Positions 22,097-33,333 of a stretch of 64,000 nt of DNA are shown here, piece by piece. The first letter of the stretch is position 1. Each line of letters starts with the position of its first letter. This stretch comes from Atopsyche davidsoni. Its lineage: Eukaryota > Arthropoda > Insecta > Trichoptera > Hydrobiosidae. The stretch spans positions 2,542,001-2,606,000 of the forward strand of contig JAILWY010000023.1 in NCBI GenBank assembly GCA_022113835.1, in the 5' to 3' direction. The notes beneath the pieces were generated by a model. The model did not search any database and was not told where the DNA came from. It saw nothing but the letters and a program-made list of their open reading frames with translations. Made by a program: the position numbers and the translations under genes.

Positions 22097-22719
22097 TCCG
22101 CACTCCAAGGGTTATCGCAGTAAACGGATGTCGGAAACCTCATTTTTCATACAAAAAAATTTAGTGCTGTTTAATGTCATATTTCTCAGTATTAATCAGA
22201 CAAATTTTACGAATTCAAGAACTGATAATTATGTAATAAAGTAAGCGGAATTCCATTTTCACACCCACCAAAGAACACCCGCTATCTGATGGTTTATTGT
22301 GCAGTAAACATTTAGTGTAAACGGAAGTTGTAAAGCCCTATTTAATTGAATACAAAGCATAATATATTTTAAGGTAATCGATGCACAGGTGAATATGTAT
22401 GTATGCGTATAAATATATAAGTATGTGTGTGTGTATGAATTGATAACGAGTTGAACTTTTTACTGGCCGTAAAATTTATTTTTGATGAGTAACTATATTG
22501 CACGTGAGAATGGTCCTGACCATACTATGCGACACAATATAATAGAGTACGTTTCGACATTGATAAATTGGCATTTAACCACCATAAGAATTAATAAATA
22601 GTCACAAATAAACCGGTTTAACCAAGCCAATCTCCGATGTTGGTTTACTTTATTGCATCGTGTTTTATGGGCTGTAATGCTAGTATGTTTTATATTATTT
22701 AGATTATTTATTAGCACTA

Positions 22720-24335
22720 GAAGTCAGACGGCCGCCAGACACTCTGAGGCATTTTTAATGTTTGTTCTTTGACTGCAAATGCGAGAATTTTTACCACCGG
22801 AGCGCGCGCCGTTGCAACGGTCGGCAGTAAAGCATTTTGCGGTTCAATTTTTAACTCCGCGCCGGACTGCAGAAGCGCAAAGCGCCACGGACCGATTGGA
22901 TCAAGACAAACCACTCTGAATAATTAAAAAAATATATTAAAACTTAATATAAAAATGCTATACAATATATTTGAAGCGATAAGAGAAATTTATCATATTA
23001 TTTGGCTGTCATAATTAAAATTCTCGGTCAGTTATACAAATATCAAATAAGATATCAAAAGATATCAAAAGGTCTACGGTAGCTTTGAGTTTGGATTCCA
23101 CATGTGTCTTGAAATACGTCATCATAGAAGCATGTAATATATAAAAACAATTCTTATGTAACGAAAAAATATTAGGAATTCATACATTTTTATAAAAAAA
23201 AGCGCAATTGGTGGTTTAGACTGAATTTAATCTACAACGCTAAGAAACTGCTTTAAAATATAATTTATGACTAAAAGTGAGAAATGATTTACTTTTTGTA
23301 ATTTTTTTGTTATAATGATCAAGTTTTGACCTGTATAGTTATAGATTTTATATCAAAGTGGTTTAAATTTATAACTCCGTAATCCATACCACAAAGATTT
23401 AATGAGAATATGCTATTTACACTCTTACACTCCTCATGGTGTACAGTACCCCCATTGCCAGTTCCTGGTCGTCAACTAAACAATTTTTATTAAGGGTGTC
23501 TTATCTAAACCCTTAGATAAGGTGTTTAGAGACCTTATTTTTTTTGTTCACTTAACTCCTGAGGACAATGAAAACGTATGCGTATAAGTAAAGCGATTTC
23601 GATTTGATTAAATTATTTTTTTAAAGTTTAAATTAATTTTGATCCTGAGAGACGCAGTCACCCGAGACACCCGGCGTGCCCCGAGAGGAGAAATAAATTC
23701 GAGGCAGTAAATGCTCGTTCAATATTATATGCAGCAGACTAAAGTGTATCACTTACACCTGGACGGACGTACCTGGCTCCGTACTCCGCCGGAGACGTCT
23801 CGCCTTCAGGACCAGGCCTATTTGCAGAATATGATTAAATATTTGCATTTATCTAAGTATGCTCCTGACATGCCATATAAAAATAATTAAATAGAACAAG
23901 TGAATAATAATAAAAATACGTCAGAGCGTACTGAAAATTGTCTGTCTTATTTGATGAAACCCATGACTTCAGATAATGCCAAATGAAGCTGGCCAAATAA
24001 AAATAAAAATTAATAAATAAAGAATACATCTCATAATCCTAGAATTCACAAATCAACTATATTATATTGAAATTTGGTTTATACTTATACAATGATAAAC
24101 TGTGGCATGTCAGTTTTTCAGTTTAAGTGCATTATTTTAATAAAAGTAATGAACCCTTCAATAATGGTACTACATTTGATTTTTTAAAAAAATGTTTTAC
24201 AGACTATTTATTATTTTTGAATTACTTAAATCGTGACATCACTTTGTTGCAATTTTATTTTTGATATCAAATGCTTAAATACGTATCGAAATCTGTTTAC
24301 GCTTACAATAATTTATTTAGCTCCAAATGTCGTAG
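22720..24335. other. intergenic, no gene recognised
   Basis: Contains two small GC-richer patches (about 22790-22900 and 23640-23820) without recognisable coding, and AT-rich DNA otherwise. Confidence 0.45.
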
Positions 24336-24342
24336 AACTATA

Positions 24343-24733
24343 CAGTAATATCCCGCTTTTCGCGACCCCGTTATGCGCGGTTTCACTATAACGCGAATTT
24401 AAAAAATGCCTCGCATTACGCGAATTTCTTATTTTAAGAATATGTATGAACATAATGTATTCATTGACTTAACAATTAAAAACAGCGTTGGGTGTTATGA
24501 ACGTATTTTACAAGAACGTAAAAGAAACGCTACCCAAAAGACAATACATGTATTTTTTAGTAAAAATAACACGTAATACTGCATAAAGTGTTCTTAGAAT
24601 TAAAGTACTCGTATTTTTTTTTATTAAGTTTTGATTATGTATGTATATTTAATCGTAAACCTCGATATACGCGAGTTTCACATAACGCGATTTTTTCCGG
24701 AACGTATCCCTCGCGTAAAGCGGGGTATTACTG
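24343..24733. mobile_element. pogo/Tigger-type MITE, copy 3 (complete)
   Basis: Both ends are intact: left 'cagtaatatcccgctttt' after TA (24341-24342), right 'cgtaaagcggggtattactg' before TA (24734-24735). It is 391 bp long. It carries the same short remnant of a transposase C-terminus and stop as the 5816 copy. The best-preserved member in the window. Confidence 0.9.
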
Positions 24734-24735
24734 TA

Positions 24736-26325
24736 TTAAGAAAATTAAATATTTATTTTAATAAATTTTAGTGTTATTAATTTGTGTATTGTGAGACAAA
24801 TTTTTGCGAGTACTAAAGCACAGTATATTTTATTTAAATCATGAGACTGTCTAAAGTTCCATATATTTGAGCCTTCAAAGCTTATTTCATAGACCATAAA
24901 TAATAAATGCCGCGCCCTCCCTGTTGCTCCCATCCCCTCCGCCCCTGTTGCTAGTTTAAAAAATAACGCATTATTGTATTATCGTAAATAATATTTGTCC
25001 TTAAATTATATTTATTGAATGCAAGTGCAATGGCGAGGGGGTGGGTTGATGCGCTATGGCGAGGGGGTGGGTTGGTGTGCCCAGCCCAGTCCCGCACTCC
25101 CCATGTGTATTTAAATATTATTTATTTATTCACAATAAAGAAAGCACAATTTTACTTTAAAAAAAAGGTATATATAGTATTTAAACTAGCCTGAGAAAAA
25201 ATCGCAGCAGCATATACATTATATAAACAATTCTATTTTTCTCAGAAAATATGACGGGTTGTGTAGTTCTTTATTTATTATACAAAAAAAAAAATATTTT
25301 TAAATAATTTATTTTATTTTATTAAAATCACGGTGTGCCAGAATTGATAAGCTTATTTTAAAAATGTGTAACTTTTGCCTCATTTTTTATAACAGATTAA
25401 CAATTTTACAATCGCTACATACTCGTAGCTGAAATTTAAAATATCATTGCTTATCATCTGTATGGACCGAATGCTGTTTAAATCATTTTTTTTATATTTA
25501 TTATGTTTCCAACAATCTAATCTAATGATAAAGTATATTTTAATTGTGCAACCACTTATGATGATAAAGTTATCACCCGTTTTGAGGAGCAGGATGAAGC
25601 ATTCGATCTGCTTCAGTGGTTGTAGTCAATTGATAAATAATCTATTAGTTTTACCCAAAATGAATGGATAAAAATAAATATTCATTGATTGCAATGAAAT
25701 GATTAATTGATAGAAAATTTATTTTTGAAATTTGGCCCATCACTTGTGGGAATCAACAAAAACAAGAAACTTTAGTTTGCTTTTACTGAAAAATACTTCT
25801 GTTTAAAATATAATCATTTTTTTTTTGCTGTATTTTGTGTTGAAAATATAAAGCGTTCATACTTTATTTCTTCTTTAGAAAATGTTGCATATATATTGGT
25901 TTGGTCCCTGTAAACTGCTATTCCACTGTATTATATTTCGTTTGAAAAAAAAATAATAAAGGTGTCTACACAAATCCTATAGCAAAAAAAAAACAGAAGT
26001 GTAGATCCAGCGGGAGTCTCTTTCAGAGTCGCTGCCGGCGAGAAATATGTTTATAGAGAAATATGGACTCCCTCGAGAATCGAACCCCGCCTCCCCCTTT
26101 GGCAGATTTATGCCCGCAACTGTATTTGTGGTTATGACTCAACTCACTATTGACTGATTGATTCTAGATTTGAAGGGGTGCTTTTTTATAATTCATATAA
26201 ATTCTACTTTTTCACCAATCGTATATTTAAAAATATCTTTTGAATTCAAACAAAGTTATCCTAATATTGAATATTTCTATTTATTCTTGTTGAGGGACAA
26301 GGCATTTGATTGGTGAAGATCCATT
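24736..26325. other. intergenic; tRNA-like remnant and a short tandem repeat
   Basis: A 25-bp unit ('tggcgagggggtgggttg...') is repeated twice at 25031-25080. At about 26075-26105 the minus strand has 'ggggttcgattctcg', a tRNA B-box-like string without a cloverleaf. A 74-codon plus-strand frame (25447-25671) has no recognisable features. Confidence 0.4.
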
Positions 26326-26327
26326 AT

Positions 26328-26462
26328 TATAATGATAAAAGTAACTTTGAGTTTACAATAAACATCTGATGATGACCTAGTCTATTTGGTCGAAACTAGT
26401 CATGCAAAAAATATAATAAACTCAAAGTGAAGACAAAATACATAGTTACTTTTATCATTATA
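26328..26462 (+). mobile_element. foldback element carrying a hammerhead-like motif
   Basis: The outer arms 26328-26345 and 26445-26462 are perfect complements (gttacttttatcattata on the right). Inner arms 26345-26355 and 26417-26427 also pair. The hammerhead-like core is nested inside. No coding capacity. The arrangement suggests a mobile RNA-derived or MITE-like unit rather than a chance hairpin. Confidence 0.65.
26345..26427 (+). ncRNA. candidate small hammerhead ribozyme (type I-like)
   Basis: Elements in order: helix I 5' strand (ctttgagttta, then CAT 26363-26365); core CTGATGA (26366-26372); one extra T (26373); stem II GACC (26374-26377) with a 10-nt loop and GGTC (26388-26391); GAAA (26392-26395); a one-pair stem III C-TA-G; UH as T26400-C26401; helix I 3' strand ATG (26402-26404), then taaactcaaag (26417-26427). 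Cleavage would fall after 26401. The ACTAGT around stem III is palindromic, which would allow two RNAs to pair and form two active sites. Small hammerheads cleaving as dimers are known from Penelope-like elements. The extra U between core and stem II is the main deviation. Function is inferred from structure only. Confidence 0.45.
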
Positions 26463-26463
26463 T

Positions 26464-27365
26464 TTCTATTTATGTTTCAATTTTATAATTCAAAATATTC
26501 AGTCACTTAGTTTAATAAACATGAACAATTAAATGGCTTTGCTATTATTTACAGTAAAATTCAAGAAAAGTATAAAACCATATTAGATGACTTAAATTAT
26601 TATTTTTATTACTCTCCGCAGTAAAATATGCCACAACACTTAAATTTATATTAAAAATCAAAAAAACAAAATAGAATTTTTTTTCCTTAAGTATTAGCCT
26701 TCAACATCGAACCGATAGCAAATAAGTCTCAAATTAATATTTTACAGATGTTTTGATGTAGGTTAACTGTTATAAAACATTTAAAATTTATCAGGGCAAT
26801 AAAACACGATGGGGTGGGAAGAACCCCCGCATCTAAATATTGCGTTAGGAGTTAAGAGTGCTGGGGGGATGTACAGTTACCCGCGAAATAAAGACTCTAT
26901 ATTAAGTGATATTGGTCCTTACGCCACTTCCTGGTCCATCTTATTTATTTATTCGCAAGGGTGGCGTTATTTATGGAGATGTGGCGGGCGTACCCTTTCG
27001 GCAGTGGCGCACCAAAAAAAACACTGCTAGCTCAATGAAAAACACAAAAAAATACGAGTTGAAATTTCGTGACACAGATTTGAAAAATACGAAATGCTCA
27101 TCATAGTCAGTTGGTCATTATAAGTGCTTTATGATGTGTGTCGGGTGAAATTCTACAGAACCTTGTTTTACACACAATTAAAACAATTTGTTTTAATAAA
27201 AAACGGTAATTCTCAATAAAATATTTAAGGCGGGGCGGGTACTTGTACCCGTTTCGCGGACTGCTGTCTGAAGGCGGGGCGCATATTATTACGTTTTTGA
27301 GTGTGTTTACTCTAAAAGCGGCAGATGGTCATTTTATTCTTTAGGTCTACAGCTCGAAATATTTG
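26464..27365. other. no gene recognised
   Basis: Two overlapping plus-strand frames (26809-27106) show no domain. A GC-richer patch at 27225-27290 contains the palindrome-like 'gcgggtacttgtacccg'. Confidence 0.4.
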
Positions 27366-27369
27366 TTTA

Positions 27370-27535
27370 GGACTCGTCAACGTTACTTCTACCAATACTG
27401 TCCAGTGATTCTGAGCAAAGTGACAATGAAGAAGTGGAGTGGTCAGAGAATGATAATCCCCCAATTATTGAATAATTTTTAGGACAAAGCGGTGTTGTTG
27501 TGATGCCAAGTAATCCGTAAAGTTTTTATAGGAAA
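27370..27535 (+). pseudogene. piggyBac-like transposase N-terminal scrap
   Basis: One frame reads SSDSEQSDNEEVEWSEND, then NPPIIE, an internal stop, then FLGQSGVVVMPSNP. An acidic N-terminus followed by an F.G..GV.....NP motif is the usual opening of piggyBac transposases. Only about 50 codons remain; there is no catalytic DDD region and no TTAA-flanked end was found. The assignment rests on motif resemblance. Confidence 0.45.
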
Positions 27536-27549
27536 CGATGTATTTGACT

Positions 27550-27830
27550 ACATGCAAATCAAAGAGTGTATAGACTAGATTTCACACGTGCAATTTTACG
27601 CGAATTTCGTCCGCTTCGCACATCAGTTTTGTCAATTTGGTTACCCGCTTAAAATATAAATATAATATAGGCTATTGTGTAACAATAACATTTAATTTAT
27701 TAGTTAGTTGCTAAACGGAAGAAAAAAAAATCAAAAAGTGCAAATCAACGAGTGTACAGACTAGATTTTGCACGCGCAATTTTACGCGAATTTTGCACAT
27801 CAGTTTAGTCAATTTGGTACCCGCTTATAG
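27550..27830 (+). repeat. imperfect direct repeat (~195-bp spacing)
   Basis: 'caattttacgcgaattt' and 'cagtttagtcaatttggta' type blocks occur at 27590-27650 and again at 27777-27825, flanking AT-rich DNA. Possibly terminal parts of the neighbouring piggyBac-like remnant. Confidence 0.5.
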
Positions 27831-29170
27831 TGTGTTAATACTCAGTCTATTTTTCAAGTATCTGTAGTAAACTTTTTATCAAGTTTCTGTAATGTTTAAT
27901 ACGCTCTCCACGTAGTATTTTATCGAGTGTCTGACATAACATTTTATTATATTAAAATTAATTATTTTTATTAGAATTAATCCACTCTACGCCCTTGGTA
28001 AAAGTTTCCCGCGGGCCCGGCGCCCCCGCAGCGGGTCCCGCGGTTCCCGACCACTTATCATTATTATTATTAATATTTCCCGAGCAACTTCCAAAGCCGC
28101 GAATGCGAGTGGAACCACCTTGACCTTGACTGACGAGAATTTGACCTTGAACTCAAATATTTTTTTCAATTAATATAACTTTGACTCTTTGTGGGTTCGA
28201 GAATTTTTTATGAAGACTTCGTGGCTTTAAATAGATGAAATCGTGTGAAAAAAATGTTTATGCAATGAAAACCAGTAAAGAAATAAAACTTATAGGCTTC
28301 GTCTTGAAAAATGTTTTTTCAGGTGCAAACGAAATTTTATCGCAATAAGATAATTTTTGAGAATCAATTTATCAGGATCAGGATTCGTGCTTCTCGGTGC
28401 TTCATCCAATTGTACTACTACTTCGCATAAAACATAATTTTTAATGGTAAATCGATTACCTTGAATGTATATAAAATGTAAATAAATGTGGTATTTTAAT
28501 GCTTAAATCAAATAAAAGTTATTTTTGAAAAAAAATGTTTACCCATACAATAAAATGTTGCTTTTAATCCCTGGTAGACTGTTTAAAATAAAGCCAAGCA
28601 TTTTGTGGATGTTTTATCTCGAGCGCCGATTTTTCCGGTTGAAAAACCAGACTCAAAGAAAATGTTAAAAATCGGAGAGATCCGAAGATTGTTGCGAAAA
28701 TCCGTCTGAGAGCCGCGGCTCGTCAAGCGAGAAAGAAGAAAATTATGGAAAACCGACGAACAATCGGTCTGCAACAAGACAATACGAGACAAAAGACATT
28801 TCCGCGATTAAAGGAAACACAACAAGGAAAACCCGCTCGGAAAATGCAGACTTGCAGCCGACAATGCACTTCGTTGCATCAAGCTTTATGGAAACGGAAA
28901 TCAGAATATTATTTTACAGTAACTTTTATTACAAAAAACTGATACTAAGTATTTTTTCTTGATAACTGCCTTTTTATAAATATATGATCTGTTGAATATC
29001 ACAGACTTTTCCACACCTTTTCCTCTTTTCTACTGCTCGCATTAAGAAACTATAGTCATCTTTCAATCATTAAGATATGTTGTGGTTTTGCATATTTATC
29101 TTCAAAAACTGACTTAGAGACAATATAACTTTAAAATTATAAATTTTTGATTAAAAAGGTCTACCTAAAA
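27831..29170. other. intergenic, GC islet near 28010
   Basis: A 50-bp GC-rich block (about 28007-28055) sits in AT-rich DNA. Short frames at 28583-28942 overlap on opposite strands and show no domain. Confidence 0.4.
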
Positions 29171-29171
29171 A

Positions 29172-29211
29172 GGATATTAAAAAACGTGTTCTAACACGTT
29201 TTTTAATATCC
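29172..29211. repeat. 40-bp near-perfect palindrome
   Basis: Two 19-base arms (ggatattaaaaaacgtgtt and its exact complement) are separated by only CT. No mismatch is visible. It is too short for a MITE with TSD. It could be a recently formed hairpin or the end pair of a lost element. Confidence 0.85.
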
Positions 29212-31775
29212 GTTTCATGAAACTAGCCAAATTTATGTTTATATAAATAATAAACACCGCTGAAGTGGCACTCTTATTTTTATTAATTTCAATTCATTCT
29301 TATGAGACAAACGATTAGACATAGTAAAAATACACTTTTATTTAATTTTTTACTAACCGTGATATTTTGAATTAGTCTGGCAATTTACATGTGAAATAAT
29401 TTCTATGCCTATTTAGATATATTTTTTGTTAAAATACTTTGTATAATAGACTGCTTTGTTTGATAATACTGCTTTGATAAAAAACTTGTACGAATGTATA
29501 TAAAACATATGCATGCATTGTATAATAACAACCCCTACAGTTCTAAGCACCCTTGCTATGAACAATAGAGTACAGGGGATGGACAGGCTACTGATTAGTA
29601 GAGTGATATCTTTTTGATGTGAAAAACGTCGAAACTACCCTTCTCATGGAAAAAAAAAGCCTCGTGCAAATAGCTCAGCTAAATATTAATCACAACCTTA
29701 TATTTATTTTAATTAAAAAATGATATAATTAACCAATTCCAATTAAAGCCCATACCTCGTGGCAATGGCCCTGCTACTATGTACACCTGTATTAATTATA
29801 CATACAGGTGTGCAACAGATTTATCTGTTATCAAATACAACTTGTGTTTAAAAATATTGGATTTTTTCGTTTTTCCATGAGTACAATAAACCTATTAGTA
29901 TTAAAAAAATTACCTATTTTTTAAATATGCATATATATCTGATTAACCATGAATATTTTAACATTTTTAACGATAAAGATAGATAAGAGCCACCCTTTCC
30001 TTTTTATGTTACAGTCATCGTTGGACTATTGTCATTCACAAATGATTGTTTGAAAAAACAAGGCTTTTACCTACCTTCTGTAATGCAGGCCTGGCCATCA
30101 AAAACTTTACATATAATATATGTTTGAATGTGTTTTCAGTGGCTATTGTTAGATCAAATCTTATCATGAAAACTAAGGGATGATTGGACGATTTTATTCA
30201 TGAGTAGTTTTCTTAAGGATAGCTCTACCAATAAAGCTTAAAATTTAAGACAAAAAGTCAAAATCCAATTTAAAAAAAATGGTTGCAGGTTAACGTAAGA
30301 TTTTTTAATAATTTATAAACTGTACCTAATTACTAAGGTACAGTTGTGGATTACTGATCGGACGTTTGGACGGCACTGGAGCCATTTCAAAAGCTTTTTT
30401 ATCCCTGAAACCATGAAAAAAGTACCCATATTCCCGAAAGTTGTTTTGAATGTTTTGCTTTGAAGCTGAACTCTTCATTATGAAAGGGAAAAATTACAAG
30501 AGATATAAAATAACAACAGCAAAAAATACTAGATTTTGGACATCATATTTCTTTGAATATACATATACAATACGAACATGAAAATATGCAAGACTTTTCA
30601 GTTTTCAACTGAAAGGGTTGCGGCTTCTTGACGGATTGTGTCGCGAAGGTTTCGTGGCATTTAAGGAGGGATGAAGAATTAAAAACAAACCCCCGGGACA
30701 AACCCACCCTCGGTGGACAGTTATATATGAGAAAGGGATGCAGACTGAGATATGGCTTGTTTGATGCACTCACCCTTTGTTAAAGTAAAATATTATAATA
30801 TAAATAAATAATGTTTTTATTATCATTTTATATAATTTTTAATCGCTGACGAATTTCACTTGCCCGCACATAATTCGAATCTATTATGCATATTACGCAC
30901 AGTTAAAATGTGATAACGAAGCAGTTAAGTTAACATTGTTAAACAAAGTTTCCGAGTTTAGTTACAAAGTTACTGCAAATAAACTTTCAGACAAGCCATG
31001 CAGACTCTACCCTGATACCAGGTCGTCGCAGTTCCTTCTAGGTTCCAAGGTTTCCAGCATGAGAGACCCAAGGTCTCCAGCAAGAGAGTCTCTCAGAAAC
31101 CCTCGCAATTGAGATGAAACTTGTGGTTTAAGCCTCGGTTAGCGATTTAGGGAATTTTCAAATCAATAATATATATATATATTTTTTTAGATTATGCCCA
31201 CTACTAATGTTGCTATACGCCTTCGAAAGATGTACTCTCCGAGGAAACTCCTTGCATGACCATTGTGGTGTTTATTTCCCATGATTAAAAGCCGCATCTT
31301 CCAGGGGTGCTCAACCGGCGGCCGTAAAAGTTGGAGCGCCAGGTGCGGCCCGCTGTTCAATTAACTCAGATTACCGAACGGAAAACTTCTAAGAGGACCA
31401 CCCTATATATCACTTTTATATTCCAAGTATAAGAAACACACTAAATCATACCTAATATTATTTAATTTATATTTTAATTAGTTTACCATCGATATTGTAT
31501 TATAAAGTTGACTATTATAAAAGTATATAAAATTTATAGCATAATCATCTTATAATTACTTTCGCAGTCGTAAATAAAAATAATGATAATACTTCTGCAG
31601 TTACCACTTTTACTTTATAGGGTGTTGAGCCGCGTTGTGGTTTGTGCTACGTTTTGTGATTTTCAGGTGTTCAGTTTTGACTTTCAGGGATATTAAATTG
31701 GTGATGAGAGTTCCAGTACCAGAACCATAATCTACGAACGCACCCATTATGCCTGGAGCTTCGTCATAAATATAT
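29212..31775. other. AT-rich intergenic DNA
   Basis: Nothing gene-like. Notable only for a short hairpin at about 29784-29815 (acacctgta/tacaggtgt). A string at about 31296-31325, 'caggggtgctcaaccggcgg', resembles the ends of hAT-type elements, but no partner end is visible nearby. Confidence 0.45.
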
Positions 31776-31779
31776 TATT

Positions 31780-32085
31780 ACTAATATGATTAGGCACATT
31801 AGTTGTTCAAAAAGTCCAGTGCTTGCAAATCACTAAATATTGGTTGGCCTGGGCACATTTGATCATATGTAGAGTATGATTGTTAAAAATTCTTGATAAA
31901 CGGAAGTGATTCGTTAGTACAAGGGTTAGTACACCGGCCATGTAAGCCAGGGGATGTGGGTTCAAATCCCACACAAATCACGATGATATTTTTCTGAGAG
32001 TTTCTTTAAATCATCTTCTATGATGAAATAATGTGATTGATTGATGATTGACATCCAATCCAAAAAATAGACATACATAAATATA
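31780..32085 (+). mobile_element. tRNA-related composite SINE, copy 2
   Basis: Begins with 'ctaatatgattaggcacatt', then the shared 5' section from 31803, the tRNA-like body with B box 'gggttcaaatccc' (31958-31970), and the tail 'tttttctgagagtttcttta'. Downstream 'ccaatccaaaaaatagacat' also flanks the copies at 4740 and 21550, which defines the element's far end. Confidence 0.75.
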
Positions 32086-32129
32086 TTAATTTTATATCGT
32101 AATAATGGTTGCCAGTAGGGAGTTGAATA

Positions 32130-32470
32130 GTGGAGAGAAATTGGTTAAATGAAAACTGGGACCTTCACCATGATATCAAAGTGAGAATTGAGACAGCACG
32201 CAGTATATTCAATAACACGAATATGCAAGAGACATAACATTGAAAACTCGCTGGAGATTCACAAAATGTTATGTCGTTTCAGTTATTTTTTGGACACTTG
32301 AGATACCATGCGTTACAATGAAATACCATGGATGGACCGCGTCATATATGATAGTAGAGAATGCACAGAATGTGCATTGGAAGTGCATTGGAAGTGCAGT
32401 GGCTGGAAGTCGGAAGTACAGTTAAGTGAGTGTGCCCTAGGACAGGAATATAGGCACAAGAAGAAGGTAA
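32130..32470 (+). pseudogene. non-LTR retrotransposon reverse transcriptase remnant
   Basis: Frameshifted pieces corresponding to the segment upstream of the C-terminal tail (Ile-Lys-x-Arg-Ile-Glu-x-Ala-Arg region, then 'CYVVSV' at about 32265-32285). They end with a shuffled linker rich in 'ggaagtgcattggaagtgca'. Several stops; no catalytic YXDD motif. Confidence 0.55.
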
Positions 32471-32479
32471 AATATCAAG

Positions 32480-32770
32480 AAATCATTGCGAAATCGGCAA
32501 AGTCGTCAGCTGGTCCCCGGTCGTGGTCCCAGCGCGGTCGGTCGGGACTCATTGCGGTTTCATATCACGATCTATAGTGCGGCTTACGGCCAATCTCGCG
32601 AGTGGCGGCGGCGCGGGCCCCCGGGGGCGCCGCGGGATTGGAAAGCCGTTATTGGAGGCCCAGATGGATGCGGGCCTCCCGTGATTATTTCGCTGGAGTT
32701 GTGGGATTTTTCGCAGCTTTTCCGGCAGCTTCCGCACGGCGCTTTCGTGCAGCGAGAGTAGAGGTGTGAT
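32480..32770 (+). other. GC-rich islet duplicated in part
   Basis: CpG-rich. Three overlapping frames exist only because of composition. Its right end (32698-32770) is duplicated at 33016-33090 as part of a 318-bp tandem repeat. Confidence 0.45.
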
Positions 32771-33333
32771 TTTTACACCTGATATAAAAAAAATATTACA
32801 CTTTAGTGCATATGCTAGTATTGAATCGCATCAGGCTATACTTTAACATTTCTTTGTGAAGCGTCATTGTTGTGGAAGAAAAAACCAGCTGAAAGTCACC
32901 GATTGCTGTGTGAAGTTTATGGTGAGCATGCTCCATTGTAAAAAAGTGTGAGAACTGGTTCCGACGCTTTAGCAATGTTGATTTCGATGTGGATGACAAA
33001 GAACGTCCAGGCAGGAGTTGTGGGATTTTTCGCTGCTTTTCCGACAGCTTCTACACGGCGCTTTCGTGCAGCGAGAGTAGAGGTGTGATTTTTACACATA
33101 ATATAAAAAAAAATTGTAACATAGTATACGGTGTGCGTATACTAAGGTTTACTTTTCTGTTTCAATTGGAAGAAAAAACCAGCTGAAAGTCACCGATTGT
33201 TGTGTGAAGTTTGTGGTGAACATGCTCCATCGCAAAAAAAACGTGTGAGAACTGGTTTCGACGCTTTAACAATGGCGATTTCGATGTGGATGACAAAGAA
33301 CGTCCAGAACAACCAAAAAAATTCGAAGATTAA
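32698..33333. repeat. 318-bp tandem duplication including mariner 5' sequence
   Basis: 'gttgtgggatttttcgc' occurs at 32698 and 33016. Each unit carries the same GC-rich block, then 'agtagaggtgtgatttttac', then mariner codons ('aaaaaaccagctgaaagtca'). Unit 2 also has the mariner terminal sequence 'cggtgtgcg' at 33129. The upstream parts of the two mariner segments differ, so later insertions, deletions or conversion have altered one unit. Confidence 0.75.
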
